A stretch of 64,000 nucleotides of DNA from M3007 sp044230315. Lineage in GTDB: Bacteria > Bacteroidota > Bacteroidia > Chitinophagales > Saprospiraceae. The stretch covers positions 1-64,000 of the forward strand of contig JBGARJ010000030.1 in NCBI GenBank assembly GCA_044230315.1. Reading direction: 5' to 3'. The notes below the pieces were generated by a model, which was given only the letters and a program-made list of their open reading frames with translations, made no database searches and was not told the origin of the DNA. Shown here in pieces: positions 1 to 8,327 of the stretch (position 1 is its first letter; every line of letters begins with the position of its first letter). Both the position numbers and the translations under genes were made by a program.

Positions 1-393
1 CTATCAGTACCGCAATCACTCGTTGAAGACCCATTTCGTATTCGAAACGAGCTGCTGGTCCGTTGTTTGGCTTTCTGGTTACAGTGGAGTATCCTGTCCT
101 TTGACCGGCATTGTTACTTTTCTTTTGCTCGCCCAAAAGAAAAGTAACCAAAAGAAAAAGGCTGTCCTTCCGGCAGTGCCAACGACCTGCGGGGATTGCG
201 CTGTTTTTGACAGGGCATGGTGGTATTTTGTGAGCCATTGCGTTTCAATTCCCCTGTCAAAAAAGGCGCTCCGCCTGACGGCGGACCATCCCCTTCGGTC
301 GGGCATGCCTCGCGGACGGCAGAAGGCACTCTGGTTTGGGAAGATTTCGCAGTGGCAAATACTGAATTGGTTGACTATCAGTGCCGCAATCAC
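1..393. repeat. Direct repeat pair (1-19 and 375-393)
   Basis: The 19 bases at 1-19 and at 375-393 differ at one position (both read CTATCAGT.CCGCAATCAC) and lie 374 bp apart in gene-free DNA. The first copy touches the window edge, so the true repeat may be longer and may be part of a repeated intergenic unit. Confidence 0.55.
113..148. repeat. Perfect palindromic hairpin, 15-bp arms
   Basis: Arms GTTACTTTTCTTTTG (113-127) and CAAAAGAAAAGTAAC (134-148) are exact reverse complements around a 6-nt loop. The CAAAAGAAAA motif is repeated once more just after the right arm. This has the form of a dispersed palindromic repeat unit. It could also act as a structure in the 3' region of the minus-strand gene ending at 509, but no T-run typical of an intrinsic terminator follows. 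Confidence 0.7.
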
Positions 394-508
394 AAGTGCT
401 TCCCGGTTCGGGATGTCCTCCCCCTTTAGGGGGTCGGGGGGCCTGGGGACCCGGGGCCCGGGGCGCACAGCCCACGCAGCAGTAAAGAGCAACGCCTTGT
501 CCACACCC

Positions 509-2992
509 TTACCGCCCCGAGCGGTCCACCACGGTGGCGCTGGCCTGCTGGGTGGCGAACATCCAGATATCCTGGATATTGACGTGCGGCGGCCGGGTAG
601 CGATGTAGTAAATGGCGTCGGCCACATCTTCGGCGCGGAGCGGTTGAAAATCGTTGTAGATCCGGGCCTTTTCGGCATCGCCGTCGAAGCGGTTGATGGC
701 AAATTCGGTCTCTTCCACGTGGCCGGGGCTCACCTGGCTGACGCGGATGTTGTAGGTGTGTAGGTCGAGGCGGATGGCGCGGGTGAGCGCGTCCACGGCG
801 AATTTGGTGGCGCAGTACACGTTGCCGTTGGCGTACACTTCCTTGCCCGCGCTGGAGCCGATATTGATAATATGGCCCTTGCGGCGCTGCACCATGCCTT
901 GCGCCACGATGCGCGTCACATACAACAAGCCTTTCAGGTTGGTGTCGATCATGGTTTCCCAGTGGTCGAGGCTTCCCTCGTGGATGGGCGCGAGGCCTTT
1001 AGCCAGGCCGGCATTGTTGATGAGCAGGTCGACGTTTTGCCAGGCTTCGGGCAGGTTTTCGAGGGCGTGTTGCACGGCGCCGGGCTGGCGCACGTCGAAA
1101 GCCAGGGTGAGTACGTCGCTGTGAAAGCCGGTTTCGAATTGCTGTTTCAGTTCGGCCAGGCGGTCGTCGCGGCGGCCGGTGAGGATGACGCGGTGGCCGT
1201 GGCGGGCAAACAGTTCGGCGGTGGCGCGGCCGATGCCCGAAGTGGCGCCGGTGACGAGCACGGTGAGGGGCTCGGCGGGGCGTTCGGCCGCGGCATTGCC
1301 GGTGGGTTCGGCCGCGGGTTCCGGCGCTTCCGCCTGTGGCGGCGGTGCCGGCGCAGTGGTTTCCGGCACGGGTGCGGGCGGCGCGAAAACCGCGTCGTAG
1401 GCGTCGGTGCGGAGCGAAGGGTCGATGTCGAGCGCGTGGCGGTAGAGGTTGGCGGCCTGCTGGAGGTCGCCCATATCGCGGGTGGCCTGCGCGAGAGCGA
1501 TCCAGGCCTGACCGTGGTCGGGGTTGAGCATGACGGTGTCGCCGAGGTGGCGCCGGGCTGCGTCGGGTTGGTCGAGGTGATCGCGCAGCAGCATGGCCAG
1601 GCGGAAGTGGAGTTCGGCGTCGTTGGGGTCGGCGGCGAGGGCCTCTTCGAGGTAGTGTGCGGCGGTTTCTTTGTAGTCGGTAAGGTGGTCGCTGGTGAGC
1701 AGGGCGAGTTTGCGGTAGATGCCGGGGTAGCCGGGCTGCAGTTCGGTGACGCGGTCCCAGCAGTATTTGGCCAGCAGGTAGTCGCCTTTGGCCAGGGCGT
1801 TTTCGCCCATTTGATCGTACGATCCGGCGTCTTGCGCAGGCTCGGGCGCCGGTGGCGGCGGGGCCGGCGGCTCGGGGGCCACTATTTCAGGCGCGGGCGT
1901 TTCGGCGTCTTCGGCGCTGTCGCTGCCGTATTGTTGCAGGGCGCGCTGGTATTCGGCCTGCAGGGTAGGGTGGCCGGGGTGCTGTTCGAGGGCGACGCGG
2001 AACAATTCCAGTCCGCGTTCCACATAGCCTTTTTCGAGCCAGAACCAGGCATCCTGCGTCATTTGGCGGACTTCCTGTTCATCCGGTTCAGGCGCCGGTG
2101 TTTCGATCAGCCGTTCGAGCGCCGACTGGCTGGTGTCGGGCGCAGGTATTTGCGGTTGTGCCGGTTCGAGGGGTGCCGTGTGTTCCGCTTCTTCCTCGTC
2201 GATCGCTTCCAGCAGGGTATCCATGCCGTTGAAAACGGGTTTTTGCACCGGTTGGCCGTTGGTTGGCAGCGGCGCGATCTCGGCCGAGGCCGGCGCCAGG
2301 GGTCCGGGCACGGCGGGTGTTTCGGCCACGGGCACGGCGGGAGCGGTATCGGGGATGGGCGGCACGGCCGGTTCCTGTTCGATGGCGGTCAGTTTGCGGT
2401 ATTGGTCGTGCCACTCCTGCAGGCCGAAGTGCCGGAAGAACAAGGCATACTGGTCGGCCTGGAGTTGGGCCCAGGTGGAATAGCCGTTGTCGCGCAGGGC
2501 GGAGAACAGTTCGCCGATCTCGTTGGCGATATTGCGCACCGTTTCGAGTTCCTTTTCATAGGCTTCTTTGTCGGCCGGCGCTACTTCCGACAGGCCGCTG
2601 GTCCGGTCGAGGTAGGCCGTTTGCCAGAAATTCATGTATTGAATGGCATGCACGACGCGGTCGAACTGTGTCGGCACGGCCTCGTAGGTGTGGCCGCCGT
2701 CGGCGCTTGTCCGGCCGTCGGCCACCACGGTGAGCACGCGGTTTTGCCGCACCAGCAGTTGGTACATGGCCAGGGTGGATGCCATGCAATCGCGGTTGCG
2801 GAGGTAATTGTCGGTGAGCAGGAGGAGTACGGGTTCGTCGGAAGCCTGCACGCGGGCCGCTAACTGGCCGGGCTGTTCGCCGGGGCGGTTGCACAGGTGT
2901 TCGAAGGGCATCCCGATGCGCCCCAGGTCACGGGCCAACGTTTCGGCCAGATCGCTGTTTTCGGCACAGTAAACGAGTAAGATGGTAGACAT
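509..2992 (-). CDS. TIR-like / TPR / short-chain dehydrogenase fusion protein
   Basis: The 827-residue protein has three parts. Residues 1-125 read as a TIR/flavodoxin-like alpha/beta domain (ILLVYCAENSDLAETLA start, then LLLLTDNYLRNRDCMAST). Residues 310-535 hold TPR-like helical repeats, separated by Pro/Ala-rich linkers (205-300, 365-390, 535-575). Residues 576-827 are a complete classical short-chain dehydrogenase: cofactor glycine motif TGATSGIG (581-588), NNAG (659-662), catalytic Ser around 713-714 and YCATK (Y726, K730), closest in pattern to YdfG-like NADP-dependent hydroxy-acid dehydrogenases. The WxxxE motif of NAD-cleaving TIR domains is absent (D68 and S72 stand at the W and E positions), so the TIR part is more likely a scaffold. 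The protein lacks a signal peptide and is presumably cytoplasmic. The dehydrogenase assignment is firm, TPR likely, TIR moderate; the joint role is unknown. Confidence 0.85.
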   Translation of the reverse strand: MSTILLVYCAENSDLAETLARDLGRIGMPFEHLCNRPGEQPGQLAARVQASDEPVLLLLTDNYLRNRDCMASTLAMYQLLVRQNRVLTVVADGRTSADGGHTYEAVPTQFDRVVHAIQYMNFWQTAYLDRTSGLSEVAPADKEAYEKELETVRNIANEIGELFSALRDNGYSTWAQLQADQYALFFRHFGLQEWHDQYRKLTAIEQEPAVPPIPDTAPAVPVAETPAVPGPLAPASAEIAPLPTNGQPVQKPVFNGMDTLLEAIDEEEAEHTAPLEPAQPQIPAPDTSQSALERLIETPAPEPDEQEVRQMTQDAWFWLEKGYVERGLELFRVALEQHPGHPTLQAEYQRALQQYGSDSAEDAETPAPEIVAPEPPAPPPPAPEPAQDAGSYDQMGENALAKGDYLLAKYCWDRVTELQPGYPGIYRKLALLTSDHLTDYKETAAHYLEEALAADPNDAELHFRLAMLLRDHLDQPDAARRHLGDTVMLNPDHGQAWIALAQATRDMGDLQQAANLYRHALDIDPSLRTDAYDAVFAPPAPVPETTAPAPPPQAEAPEPAAEPTGNAAAERPAEPLTVLVTGATSGIGRATAELFARHGHRVILTGRRDDRLAELKQQFETGFHSDVLTLAFDVRQPGAVQHALENLPEAWQNVDLLINNAGLAKGLAPIHEGSLDHWETMIDTNLKGLLYVTRIVAQGMVQRRKGHIINIGSSAGKEVYANGNVYCATKFAVDALTRAIRLDLHTYNIRVSQVSPGHVEETEFAINRFDGDAEKARIYNDFQPLRAEDVADAIYYIATRPPHVNIQDIWMFATQQASATVVDRSGR

Positions 2993-3070
2993 AATTGATT
3001 TCGGTTCAACAGTTTGTGGGCACTGGTAATCGGTATGTAAAGGCCGGTTCCGGGGTAGAAAGGCGGGTGT

Positions 3071-4390
3071 TCATTCGTTGGCCAGGGTTTGGATCAGTTG
3101 GGCAAAGGCGTTTTCGAATGTGGCGTATTTGGAGGTGGCGGGTCCGTCGAATCCGGTATGGATTCGGCGCACCCGGTTTTGTTTGTCGAGGATCACCATG
3201 GTGGGGAAGGCCATGATCCCGCTCAGCGCGGGGAACACCTTGCTCGCCTCTTCCCGGTCGGCTTTGCCCGCATACACCAAGTCAAAAGGTATGCCCATTT
3301 GTTTTTTGTATTCGAGTAAATGCGCCTTGGCCTGCGCGGTGTCTCTAAAACGTTCAAACGCAAAACCGACCACGGCCATTTTACCGGCGAGTGCCGGATT
3401 TTTGGCTAAATAATCGACGAGGAAATTTTGTTCGTCGCGGCAGTTGGGGCACCAGGTGCCCATGACGGTGAATATTTTCACTTTTCCGTCGAAAGCCGCC
3501 GAGGGGAAGGTGAGGGTTTGGCCCTCCGGGGTGGGCAGTGAAAAGGCGATGGATGCTGCGCCGGGTTTCAGGCTGGTCAGCGAGTCGGGGTCGCCGAGAT
3601 GGAACTGGGGGTCGCGCCAGGCCGTCCAGAGCGTTTGGTAGTGTTTGCCCGATTGGAATTCGCCCTGCAGGGTGTCGCCGTGGATGCTGCCGCCGAACAG
3701 AAAGGCGTGGGCGCCGTCGAAGCAGGAGAGCCAGAATTTGCGCCCCTGCACGGTGCCTTCCAGGAAGCGGTAGTCGCCGGTTTCGGTGCGGAAGGTGCCT
3801 TCGAGGTGGTTGCCGTTTTGCCGGAATTCGCCGATGGCTTTTTCGGGTTTATCCTGGTCGATGCCAAACAGTGCGGCCCACTCGCCGCTGAGGTCGGCTT
3901 CGGGTTTTTGGTTGAGCGAGGTAAAGCGGTAGTCGCGGCCGGCATAGGCGTAGAACGGGATGCGGTAGTTGTCGCGGGTGGTCACGATCCATTCGCCCTG
4001 CATGACGCCGCCGCGCACTTCGGTGTGGAGGTAGGAGGCGTATTCGGGGAAAAAGACGTTGAACGTGTCGCGGGCGGTGGAGCGGTCGCGGCCGTATTGA
4101 ATGCTGTCGCAGCGGATGCGTTCGGTGCCGTTGATGATCTCGATATAGAACCGTTCGCCGTCGAGGTAGGTCACGTCGAAATTGAAGGGCAATTCGCCGT
4201 CCTTGAATTGCTCGGTCAGCGAAAAGATGGTGTCTTTATTGCGGACGGGTACGCTGAACTTTTCCAGTTCGAGCACCCCGCGCCACCTGCCCGGGGCGAC
4301 GCGTGAGTAGGTGTTATTGGAACTCAGGCAACCGGCCAGAAGGGCCGCGAGGAACAGAAGGGGCAGGCTGGCTTTCAGCAAAGAATGCAT
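3071..4390 (-). CDS. TlpA/ResA-type thioredoxin-fold lipoprotein
   Basis: The 439-residue protein starts with a lipoprotein signal (hydrophobic stretch ending LAALLAGC, lipidated Cys at residue 21), which is why I place the start at 4390 rather than at upstream codons. Its middle is a beta-rich region of about 250 residues with no recognisable family. The C-terminal third is a thioredoxin-like domain with the redox pair in TWCPNC (around residue 310) and the cis-proline segment MAFPTMVIL. Such proteins act in the periplasm or at the membrane as thiol-disulfide reductases, for example in cytochrome c maturation. The gene lies 78 bp upstream of the TIR/TPR/dehydrogenase gene on the same strand and could be co-transcribed. 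The substrate cannot be told from sequence. Confidence 0.85.
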   Translation of the reverse strand: MHSLLKASLPLLFLAALLAGCLSSNNTYSRVAPGRWRGVLELEKFSVPVRNKDTIFSLTEQFKDGELPFNFDVTYLDGERFYIEIINGTERIRCDSIQYGRDRSTARDTFNVFFPEYASYLHTEVRGGVMQGEWIVTTRDNYRIPFYAYAGRDYRFTSLNQKPEADLSGEWAALFGIDQDKPEKAIGEFRQNGNHLEGTFRTETGDYRFLEGTVQGRKFWLSCFDGAHAFLFGGSIHGDTLQGEFQSGKHYQTLWTAWRDPQFHLGDPDSLTSLKPGAASIAFSLPTPEGQTLTFPSAAFDGKVKIFTVMGTWCPNCRDEQNFLVDYLAKNPALAGKMAVVGFAFERFRDTAQAKAHLLEYKKQMGIPFDLVYAGKADREEASKVFPALSGIMAFPTMVILDKQNRVRRIHTGFDGPATSKYATFENAFAQLIQTLANE

Positions 4391-4594
4391 GGTGTGGAAG
4401 TTGCGAAGCATGGTCGGAAAAGCGGCAAGGGGCAAGAGCGCAAAAATAGCGTTGTTTGCCGCATTTGGAAATAACCAGGCGCGCCGGGGAATGTTCAACG
4501 GATGGGGCAGAATACCGGGGCGGGAATTTGATTGCAGGAGGGCCGTTTCCATTTGGATTGCCCGCTGCAGCTAATTTTAATGCACCACGAAGGC

Positions 4595-4636
4595 ACGAAG
4601 GCACAGAGAAGCGGAGAAAATGCGCTGTGCCTCCGT
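4595..4636. repeat. Imperfect inverted repeat upstream of the lipoprotein gene
   Basis: ACGAAGGCACAG (4595-4606) pairs with CTGTGCCTCCGT (4625-4636) at 11 of 12 positions around an 18-nt loop. It lies in the gene-free stretch between the lipoprotein start (4390) and the MITE-like element. It may be a dispersed intergenic repeat; no function can be assigned. Confidence 0.5.
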
Positions 4637-4688
4637 AGTGAAATAATTGCCGCACTTTTCGCGAAGCGACACCGTCCGAATCGACTCA

Positions 4689-4850
4689 GAAACCGTCTGA
4701 AAACCCCTGGCGAGGTGGGAAGGCGTAGATTTTGGCGTTAGGCAAGGCTTATTTTTGAGGGAATAGCCTTGCCCTATTGCCGAAAAAATAGCCGAAGCAA
4801 AGCGCCAAAAGATACGTCTTGCCACCCGGCAGGGGTTTTCAGACGGTTTC
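4689..4850. mobile_element. MITE-like element with 21-bp terminal inverted repeats
   Basis: The 162-bp segment begins GAAACCGTCTGAAAACCCCT and ends with its exact complement: 21 bp of perfect terminal inverted repeat (4689-4709 and 4830-4850). Complementarity continues inward with mismatches, so most of the element could fold into one long hairpin. It is flanked on both sides by TCA (4686-4688 and 4851-4853), consistent with a 3-bp target duplication. It has no coding capacity. The right-hand TCA is also the stop codon of the small minus-strand gene next to it. A non-autonomous transposon relic is the best reading; a purely structural RNA element is the alternative. Confidence 0.6.
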
Positions 4851-4952
4851 TCAGGACTTGGGGCCGGCGTTGCGCCGCGATACGGCATTGGTCAGGGTAA
4901 TCAGGCCGCCGCCGAGCAGGAAAAGGCCGAGCGCCAAATACACGATAATCAT
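4851..4952 (-). CDS. Possible 33-residue single-span membrane protein
   Basis: A short frame reads MIIVYLALGLFLLGGGLITL followed by a polar, basic tail (NAVSRRNAGPKS). That is the pattern of a small inner-membrane protein: one hydrophobic helix of about 20 residues and a positively charged C-terminus. The frame ends directly at the edge of the MITE-like element. I do not recognise a family. The bias toward hydrophobic codons could be chance in GC-rich DNA, so it remains tentative. Confidence 0.4.
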   Translation of the reverse strand: MIIVYLALGLFLLGGGLITLTNAVSRRNAGPKS

Positions 4953-5258
4953 ACCTTAAGCATGTTTTACATGGTGAACAGGAAAAGCAAAGATTGTTTC
5001 GCTCAAGGATTACAAGGCAAGGCCCGCCTGGGGCGGACACCTGCGAAAACGATGGATTAGCCATCCCGCAAAATAGACGAGAAGAAACAGCCGGGCGGGG
5101 CTGGATGCGGATTACACTGCGAGCAAGAAGGTTGAACCAAGAACAATGCCAAAAAATGACCCGGCTACCCTGGAAGGATTACCCGGCCGGATTCGAATAT
5201 CTTTGCGCTCCGTTCCGCCACCGGCCGGCTCCCTGCCGGCGCATGCTGATCTACCGCT
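4953..5258. other. Divergent intergenic region
   Basis: About 300 bp between the small minus-strand frame and the fucosidase gene. I see no gene. A -7 type promoter element lies at 5198-5205, about 54 bp before the fucosidase start; nothing else is recognisable. Confidence 0.5.
5198..5205 (+). promoter_or_regulatory. Bacteroidota -7 promoter element (TATCTTTG)
   Basis: TATCTTTG matches the TAnnTTTG -7 consensus of Bacteroidota sigma factor ABfA and lies 53 bp upstream of the fucosidase ATG. No clear TTG-type -33 element is seen at the expected distance. Confidence 0.45.
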
Positions 5259-6692
5259 ATGACACGATTGTTCCTCTGTATATTGATGAGCCTGCCCCTG
5301 GGTCTGCCGGCCCAGCAACCCGCGCATTTGTACGTGCCGCCGGCCGATTCGCTGGTGCGGCAAAACCTCGCCGAATGGCGCGACCTCAAGTTCGGCCTCC
5401 TGATGCACTGGGGCACTTACAGCCAGTGGGGCATCGTGGAGAGCTGGAGCCTGTGCCCCGAAGACGAAGGCTGGTGCCAGCGCAAGGGCCCTTACGCCGC
5501 CGATTGGTATGCCTATAAAACGGCGTATGAAGGCTTGCAGGCGTCCTTCAACCCGGTGCTGTTCGACCCCGAACGCTGGGCCGCCGCCGCCCGCGCCGCG
5601 GGCATGCGCTACGTGGTGTTCACCACCAAGCACCACGACGGCTTTTGTATGTTCGACACCCGCCAGACCGACTACAAGATCACCGACCCGAAATGCCCGT
5701 TTGCCCAAAACCCCCGCGCCGACGTGACGCGCGCCATTTTCGACGCCTTTCGCGCCGACGGCTTTAAAGTGGGCGCGTATTTCTCCAAGCCCGACTGGCA
5801 CAGCCCCGATTTTTGGTGGCCCTATTTCCCGCCCAAAGACCGCAACGTCAATTACGATCTTCAAAAATACCCGGACCGCTACCAACGGTTCCGCGATTTC
5901 ACCTTTAACCAACTGGAAGAACTGTGCACCCGCTACGGCCGTCTCGACCTGCTCTGGCTCGACGGCGCCTGGGTGCGGCCTGCGGCGACGATCGACCGCT
6001 CGGAATCGTGGCAACGCGGCATCCCGGACGGGCAGGACGTCGATATGGACCGCATTGCCGCCATGGCCCGGCAACGGCAACCGGGCATTTTGGTGGTGGA
6101 CCGCTGGATTCCCGGGCCTTATGAAAATTACCGCACGCCCGAGCAGGGCATCCCGGCCGCGCCGCTGGGCGTGCCCTGGGAAACCTGCATGACGATGGGC
6201 GATTCCTGGTCGTTCATCCCCAAGGAACACTACAAAAGCGCGCGGCGGCTGATCCATACCCTTTGCGACGTGGTGAGCAAAGGCGGTAACCTCCTGCTCA
6301 ATATCGCCCCGGGCCCCGATGGCGCCTGGCACCCCGAAGCCTATGAACGCCTGCAAGCCATCGGCGCCTGGATGGCCGTCAACGACGCGGCTATTTACGG
6401 CGCCGATACGCCGCACAACGGGATATTCCGGCAAGACGACAACCTTGTTTTTACCCAGAAGGGCAATACGCTGAACGCCATTTACCTGGCCGGCGACAGT
6501 ATTACGACCATGCCCGCGGAGATCCGGCTGAAACGCATCTGCCCGGCGGCGGGCAGCACGGTGCGGCTTTTGGGGGCGGATCAACCCATCCGGTGGAGCT
6601 GCGCCGGCGGCGACACGGTGCTCCGGATCCCGCCCGGCCTGGCTGCACAACCGCCGAACCCGTATGCCTGGGTCTTTCAAATTCAATTATAA
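5259..6692 (+). CDS. Alpha-L-fucosidase, glycoside hydrolase family 29
   Basis: This 477-residue exported enzyme hydrolyses terminal alpha-L-fucose from glycans by a retaining mechanism. Residues 1-19 are a signal peptide ending LPAQ. The catalytic TIM barrel shows the GH29 landmarks: LKFGLLMHWGTYSQWG (43-58), KHHDGF (124-129) and the nucleophile aspartate in LLWLDG (D235). A C-terminal beta-sandwich follows. Length is normal for the family. The protein probably works in the periplasm or outside the cell. A TIM-barrel sugar isomerase (7191) and a rhamnose/fucose-type mutarotase (11519) lie nearby, which loosely suggests deoxy-hexose use, but they are not in one operon. Confidence 0.93.
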   Translation: MTRLFLCILMSLPLGLPAQQPAHLYVPPADSLVRQNLAEWRDLKFGLLMHWGTYSQWGIVESWSLCPEDEGWCQRKGPYAADWYAYKTAYEGLQASFNPVLFDPERWAAAARAAGMRYVVFTTKHHDGFCMFDTRQTDYKITDPKCPFAQNPRADVTRAIFDAFRADGFKVGAYFSKPDWHSPDFWWPYFPPKDRNVNYDLQKYPDRYQRFRDFTFNQLEELCTRYGRLDLLWLDGAWVRPAATIDRSESWQRGIPDGQDVDMDRIAAMARQRQPGILVVDRWIPGPYENYRTPEQGIPAAPLGVPWETCMTMGDSWSFIPKEHYKSARRLIHTLCDVVSKGGNLLLNIAPGPDGAWHPEAYERLQAIGAWMAVNDAAIYGADTPHNGIFRQDDNLVFTQKGNTLNAIYLAGDSITTMPAEIRLKRICPAAGSTVRLLGADQPIRWSCAGGDTVLRIPPGLAAQPPNPYAWVFQIQL

Positions 6693-6730
6693 AATCCGGG
6701 TATCCGTCAACCCGCCCGGATAAAATGTGT

Positions 6731-6738
6731 TACATTTG
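6731..6738 (+). promoter_or_regulatory. -7 promoter element (TACATTTG)
   Basis: TACATTTG fits TAnnTTTG and lies 30 bp before the start at 6769 of the PspC-like gene, giving a short leader. It argues for the 6769 start, since the more upstream candidate codon at 6727 would precede the element. Confidence 0.5.
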
Positions 6739-6768
6739 TTCAACGGAGTTGAAATCCTGCATAGCCTT

Positions 6769-6990
6769 ATGCTCCAACATTGGTTAAAAGACCTGGTAGA
6801 ACGGCACGCTTTCGGCGCTTGCCAGTATTTGGGCGAGAAAATGCACCTGGCGCCCGCCGAGGTGCGTAAGTACTTCATTTACACTTCCTTTATCGCCATG
6901 GGATCGCCCCTGATCCTCTACCTCGTCGTCGCGTTCTGGGTCAACCTGCGCCGCTATATCCGGCGGGGCCGCAGCGTGTTGTGGGAATGA
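6769..6990 (+). CDS. PspC-domain small membrane protein
   Basis: The 73-residue protein has an amphipathic start (WLKDLVERHAFGACQYLGEK), a short DNA-binding-like helix segment (LAPAEVRKYFIYTSF), one transmembrane helix (about 34-57) and a basic cytoplasmic end (RRYIRRGR). This is the layout of the PspC family, membrane proteins associated with the envelope-stress (phage shock) response; stand-alone PspC proteins in Bacteroidota are of uncertain function. I start it at 6769 because the PspC pattern begins there and a -7 element lies at 6731-6738. No other phage-shock gene is adjacent. Confidence 0.75.
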   Translation: MLQHWLKDLVERHAFGACQYLGEKMHLAPAEVRKYFIYTSFIAMGSPLILYLVVAFWVNLRRYIRRGRSVLWE

Positions 6991-7046
6991 ATGAAGGCGG
7001 CATTCAACATTCCGGCTCAAGAGTGCCCGTACATGAATGTCCACGT

Positions 7047-7184
7047 GAATTTCCAATGTCCAACAAGGAATGTCCAATGTCCAAGTCTTTAGATCGCGCA
7101 TAATGTGCGATTCGGTTCACTTATGCAGACCTGCCCTCTGGCGTACTTGGACATTGGAAATTCCTTGTTGGACATTGGAAATTC
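7047..7184. repeat. Near-perfect 40-bp inverted repeat
   Basis: Bases 7047-7086 and 7145-7184 are reverse complements at 39 of 40 positions, separated by 58 bp. Each arm contains internal copies of TTGGACATTGGA/CAATGTCCAA, so the arms are themselves made of a short repeated unit. The element fills the gap between the convergent PspC-like gene and the isomerase gene and ends 6 bp from the isomerase stop codon. It may end transcription from both sides or be a dispersed intergenic repeat. Confidence 0.75.
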
Positions 7185-7190
7185 CCATGA

Positions 7191-8081
7191 TCAGAACATG
7201 GTCAACAGCCCTTTGCGCGCCAGTTCCACCCCTTGCAAGGGAGTCGTGAGGTAGTGTTCCAGTTCGACGATAAAATATTGGAACCCTGCGGCTTTGCGTT
7301 GCTCAAATATGGTTTTGAAATCGATGACACCCTCGCCGACCTCGACGGTGGGGCGCCCTTCGGTTTGCGCCATATCCTTGGCGTGGCAGAGTTCCCAGCG
7401 GCCGGGGTACAGCCGGATCCAGTCGAGCGGATTGTGGCCTGCGTAGGTGACCCAGTAAATATCCATTTCCATGGCGGTGAGGGCAGGATCGGTTTCCTGC
7501 AGGATCCATTCGATCAGGAGCCGGTTGTCGGGGCCGCGCTGTTCAAATTCAAAATTGTGGTTGTGGTAGGCGAAGCGGACGCCCGCCTGTTGGCAATACC
7601 GGGCCATAGCCTGGTACACCGGCAGCATTTGGGCGATGAGCGGCCGGTCTTCGACACGCATCCAGGGGCAAATGACATACTGCAGGCCCATGGCCGCGGC
7701 GGTATCCACGCACTTTTTGAGCGCATCGCTGATCTGGTTATTTTGGGGGTCGTAATCGGCCAGGGTGACGGCGCAATGCGTGCTGGGCATGGTCAGGTTG
7801 TTGTCGGCCAGCGCCTTCCCGAAATCGGCGTACGACAGGCCGAACAAATTGCCCTTTTCGAAACCGTAGGCTTCCACTTCGCGGTAACCCATTTTGGCCA
7901 CGGCGGCCAGCACGCTGACCGGGTTTTGGGTGATGTCGTCGCGCACACTGTACAGTTGCAGGCCAATGTTTTGCGGGATACTGGATTTTGAGGCCAGGCA
8001 TCGATAGCCGGAGAACGAGACGCCGGCGGCTGCGATCAACGAAGTGCGCACGAAGCGCCGGCGGGAAATGGTGTGCTGCAT
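7191..8081 (-). CDS. Tat-exported sugar phosphate isomerase/epimerase-like protein
   Basis: The 296-residue protein begins with a twin-arginine signal (SRRRFVRTSLIAAAGVSFSG), pointing to export in folded form; this fixes the start at 8081. The mature part is a xylose-isomerase-like TIM barrel of the YcjR/IolE type: IGLQLYSVRDD strand 1, VEAYGFEKGNL, FAYHNHNFEF (metal-ligand region), MEMDIYWVTYAG and CHAKDM. Such enzymes bind a divalent metal and isomerise or epimerise sugars, including exported forms acting on oxidised sugars. The exact substrate cannot be read. A fucosidase lies on the other side of the inverted repeat. Confidence 0.85.
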   Translation of the reverse strand: MQHTISRRRFVRTSLIAAAGVSFSGYRCLASKSSIPQNIGLQLYSVRDDITQNPVSVLAAVAKMGYREVEAYGFEKGNLFGLSYADFGKALADNNLTMPSTHCAVTLADYDPQNNQISDALKKCVDTAAAMGLQYVICPWMRVEDRPLIAQMLPVYQAMARYCQQAGVRFAYHNHNFEFEQRGPDNRLLIEWILQETDPALTAMEMDIYWVTYAGHNPLDWIRLYPGRWELCHAKDMAQTEGRPTVEVGEGVIDFKTIFEQRKAAGFQYFIVELEHYLTTPLQGVELARKGLLTMF

Positions 8082-8327
8082 GGTCGGTGTGTTTGCCGGC
8101 GTGAAATTCGGAAAATCTGCTGTCCGGGTGCGGAAACAAGACCCTAAATTCCAATGAATTTTAGGACAAGTCCGCCATTTGCCAGCAAACATTTTATCCA
8201 TTGCAGCGGGAATGGAATTTTCCACCCGATTCATTTGGCGGATACGAATGCTTTATTTGTAATTTACCCCCGAAATAATACGCGCGGTTTCCACCCGGGG
8301 AATCAGCCGAAACAAACCTCCGCCGAC

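Larger units (their letters stand above)
1..508. other. Gene-free region at left edge
   Basis: No credible gene is seen here; reading frames crossing it on both strands have no recognisable protein pattern. It holds a perfect 15-bp hairpin (113-148), a CCCCC-TTTA-GGGGG hairpin (420-433) followed by a very G/C-rich tract (429-470), and a 19-nt direct repeat (1-19 and 375-393). It lies downstream of the minus-strand gene ending at 509, so part of it is that gene's 3' untranslated region. Confidence 0.6.

Noticed and set aside
872..2863. 663-codon open frame on the plus strand
   Set aside because: It lies antisense to the TIR/TPR/dehydrogenase gene, has Gly/Val-rich shadow composition and no domain; GC-rich codon use keeps the opposite frame open.
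5112..6686. 524-codon minus-strand frame over the fucosidase
   Set aside because: Antisense shadow; the plus strand carries all GH29 motifs and a signal peptide.
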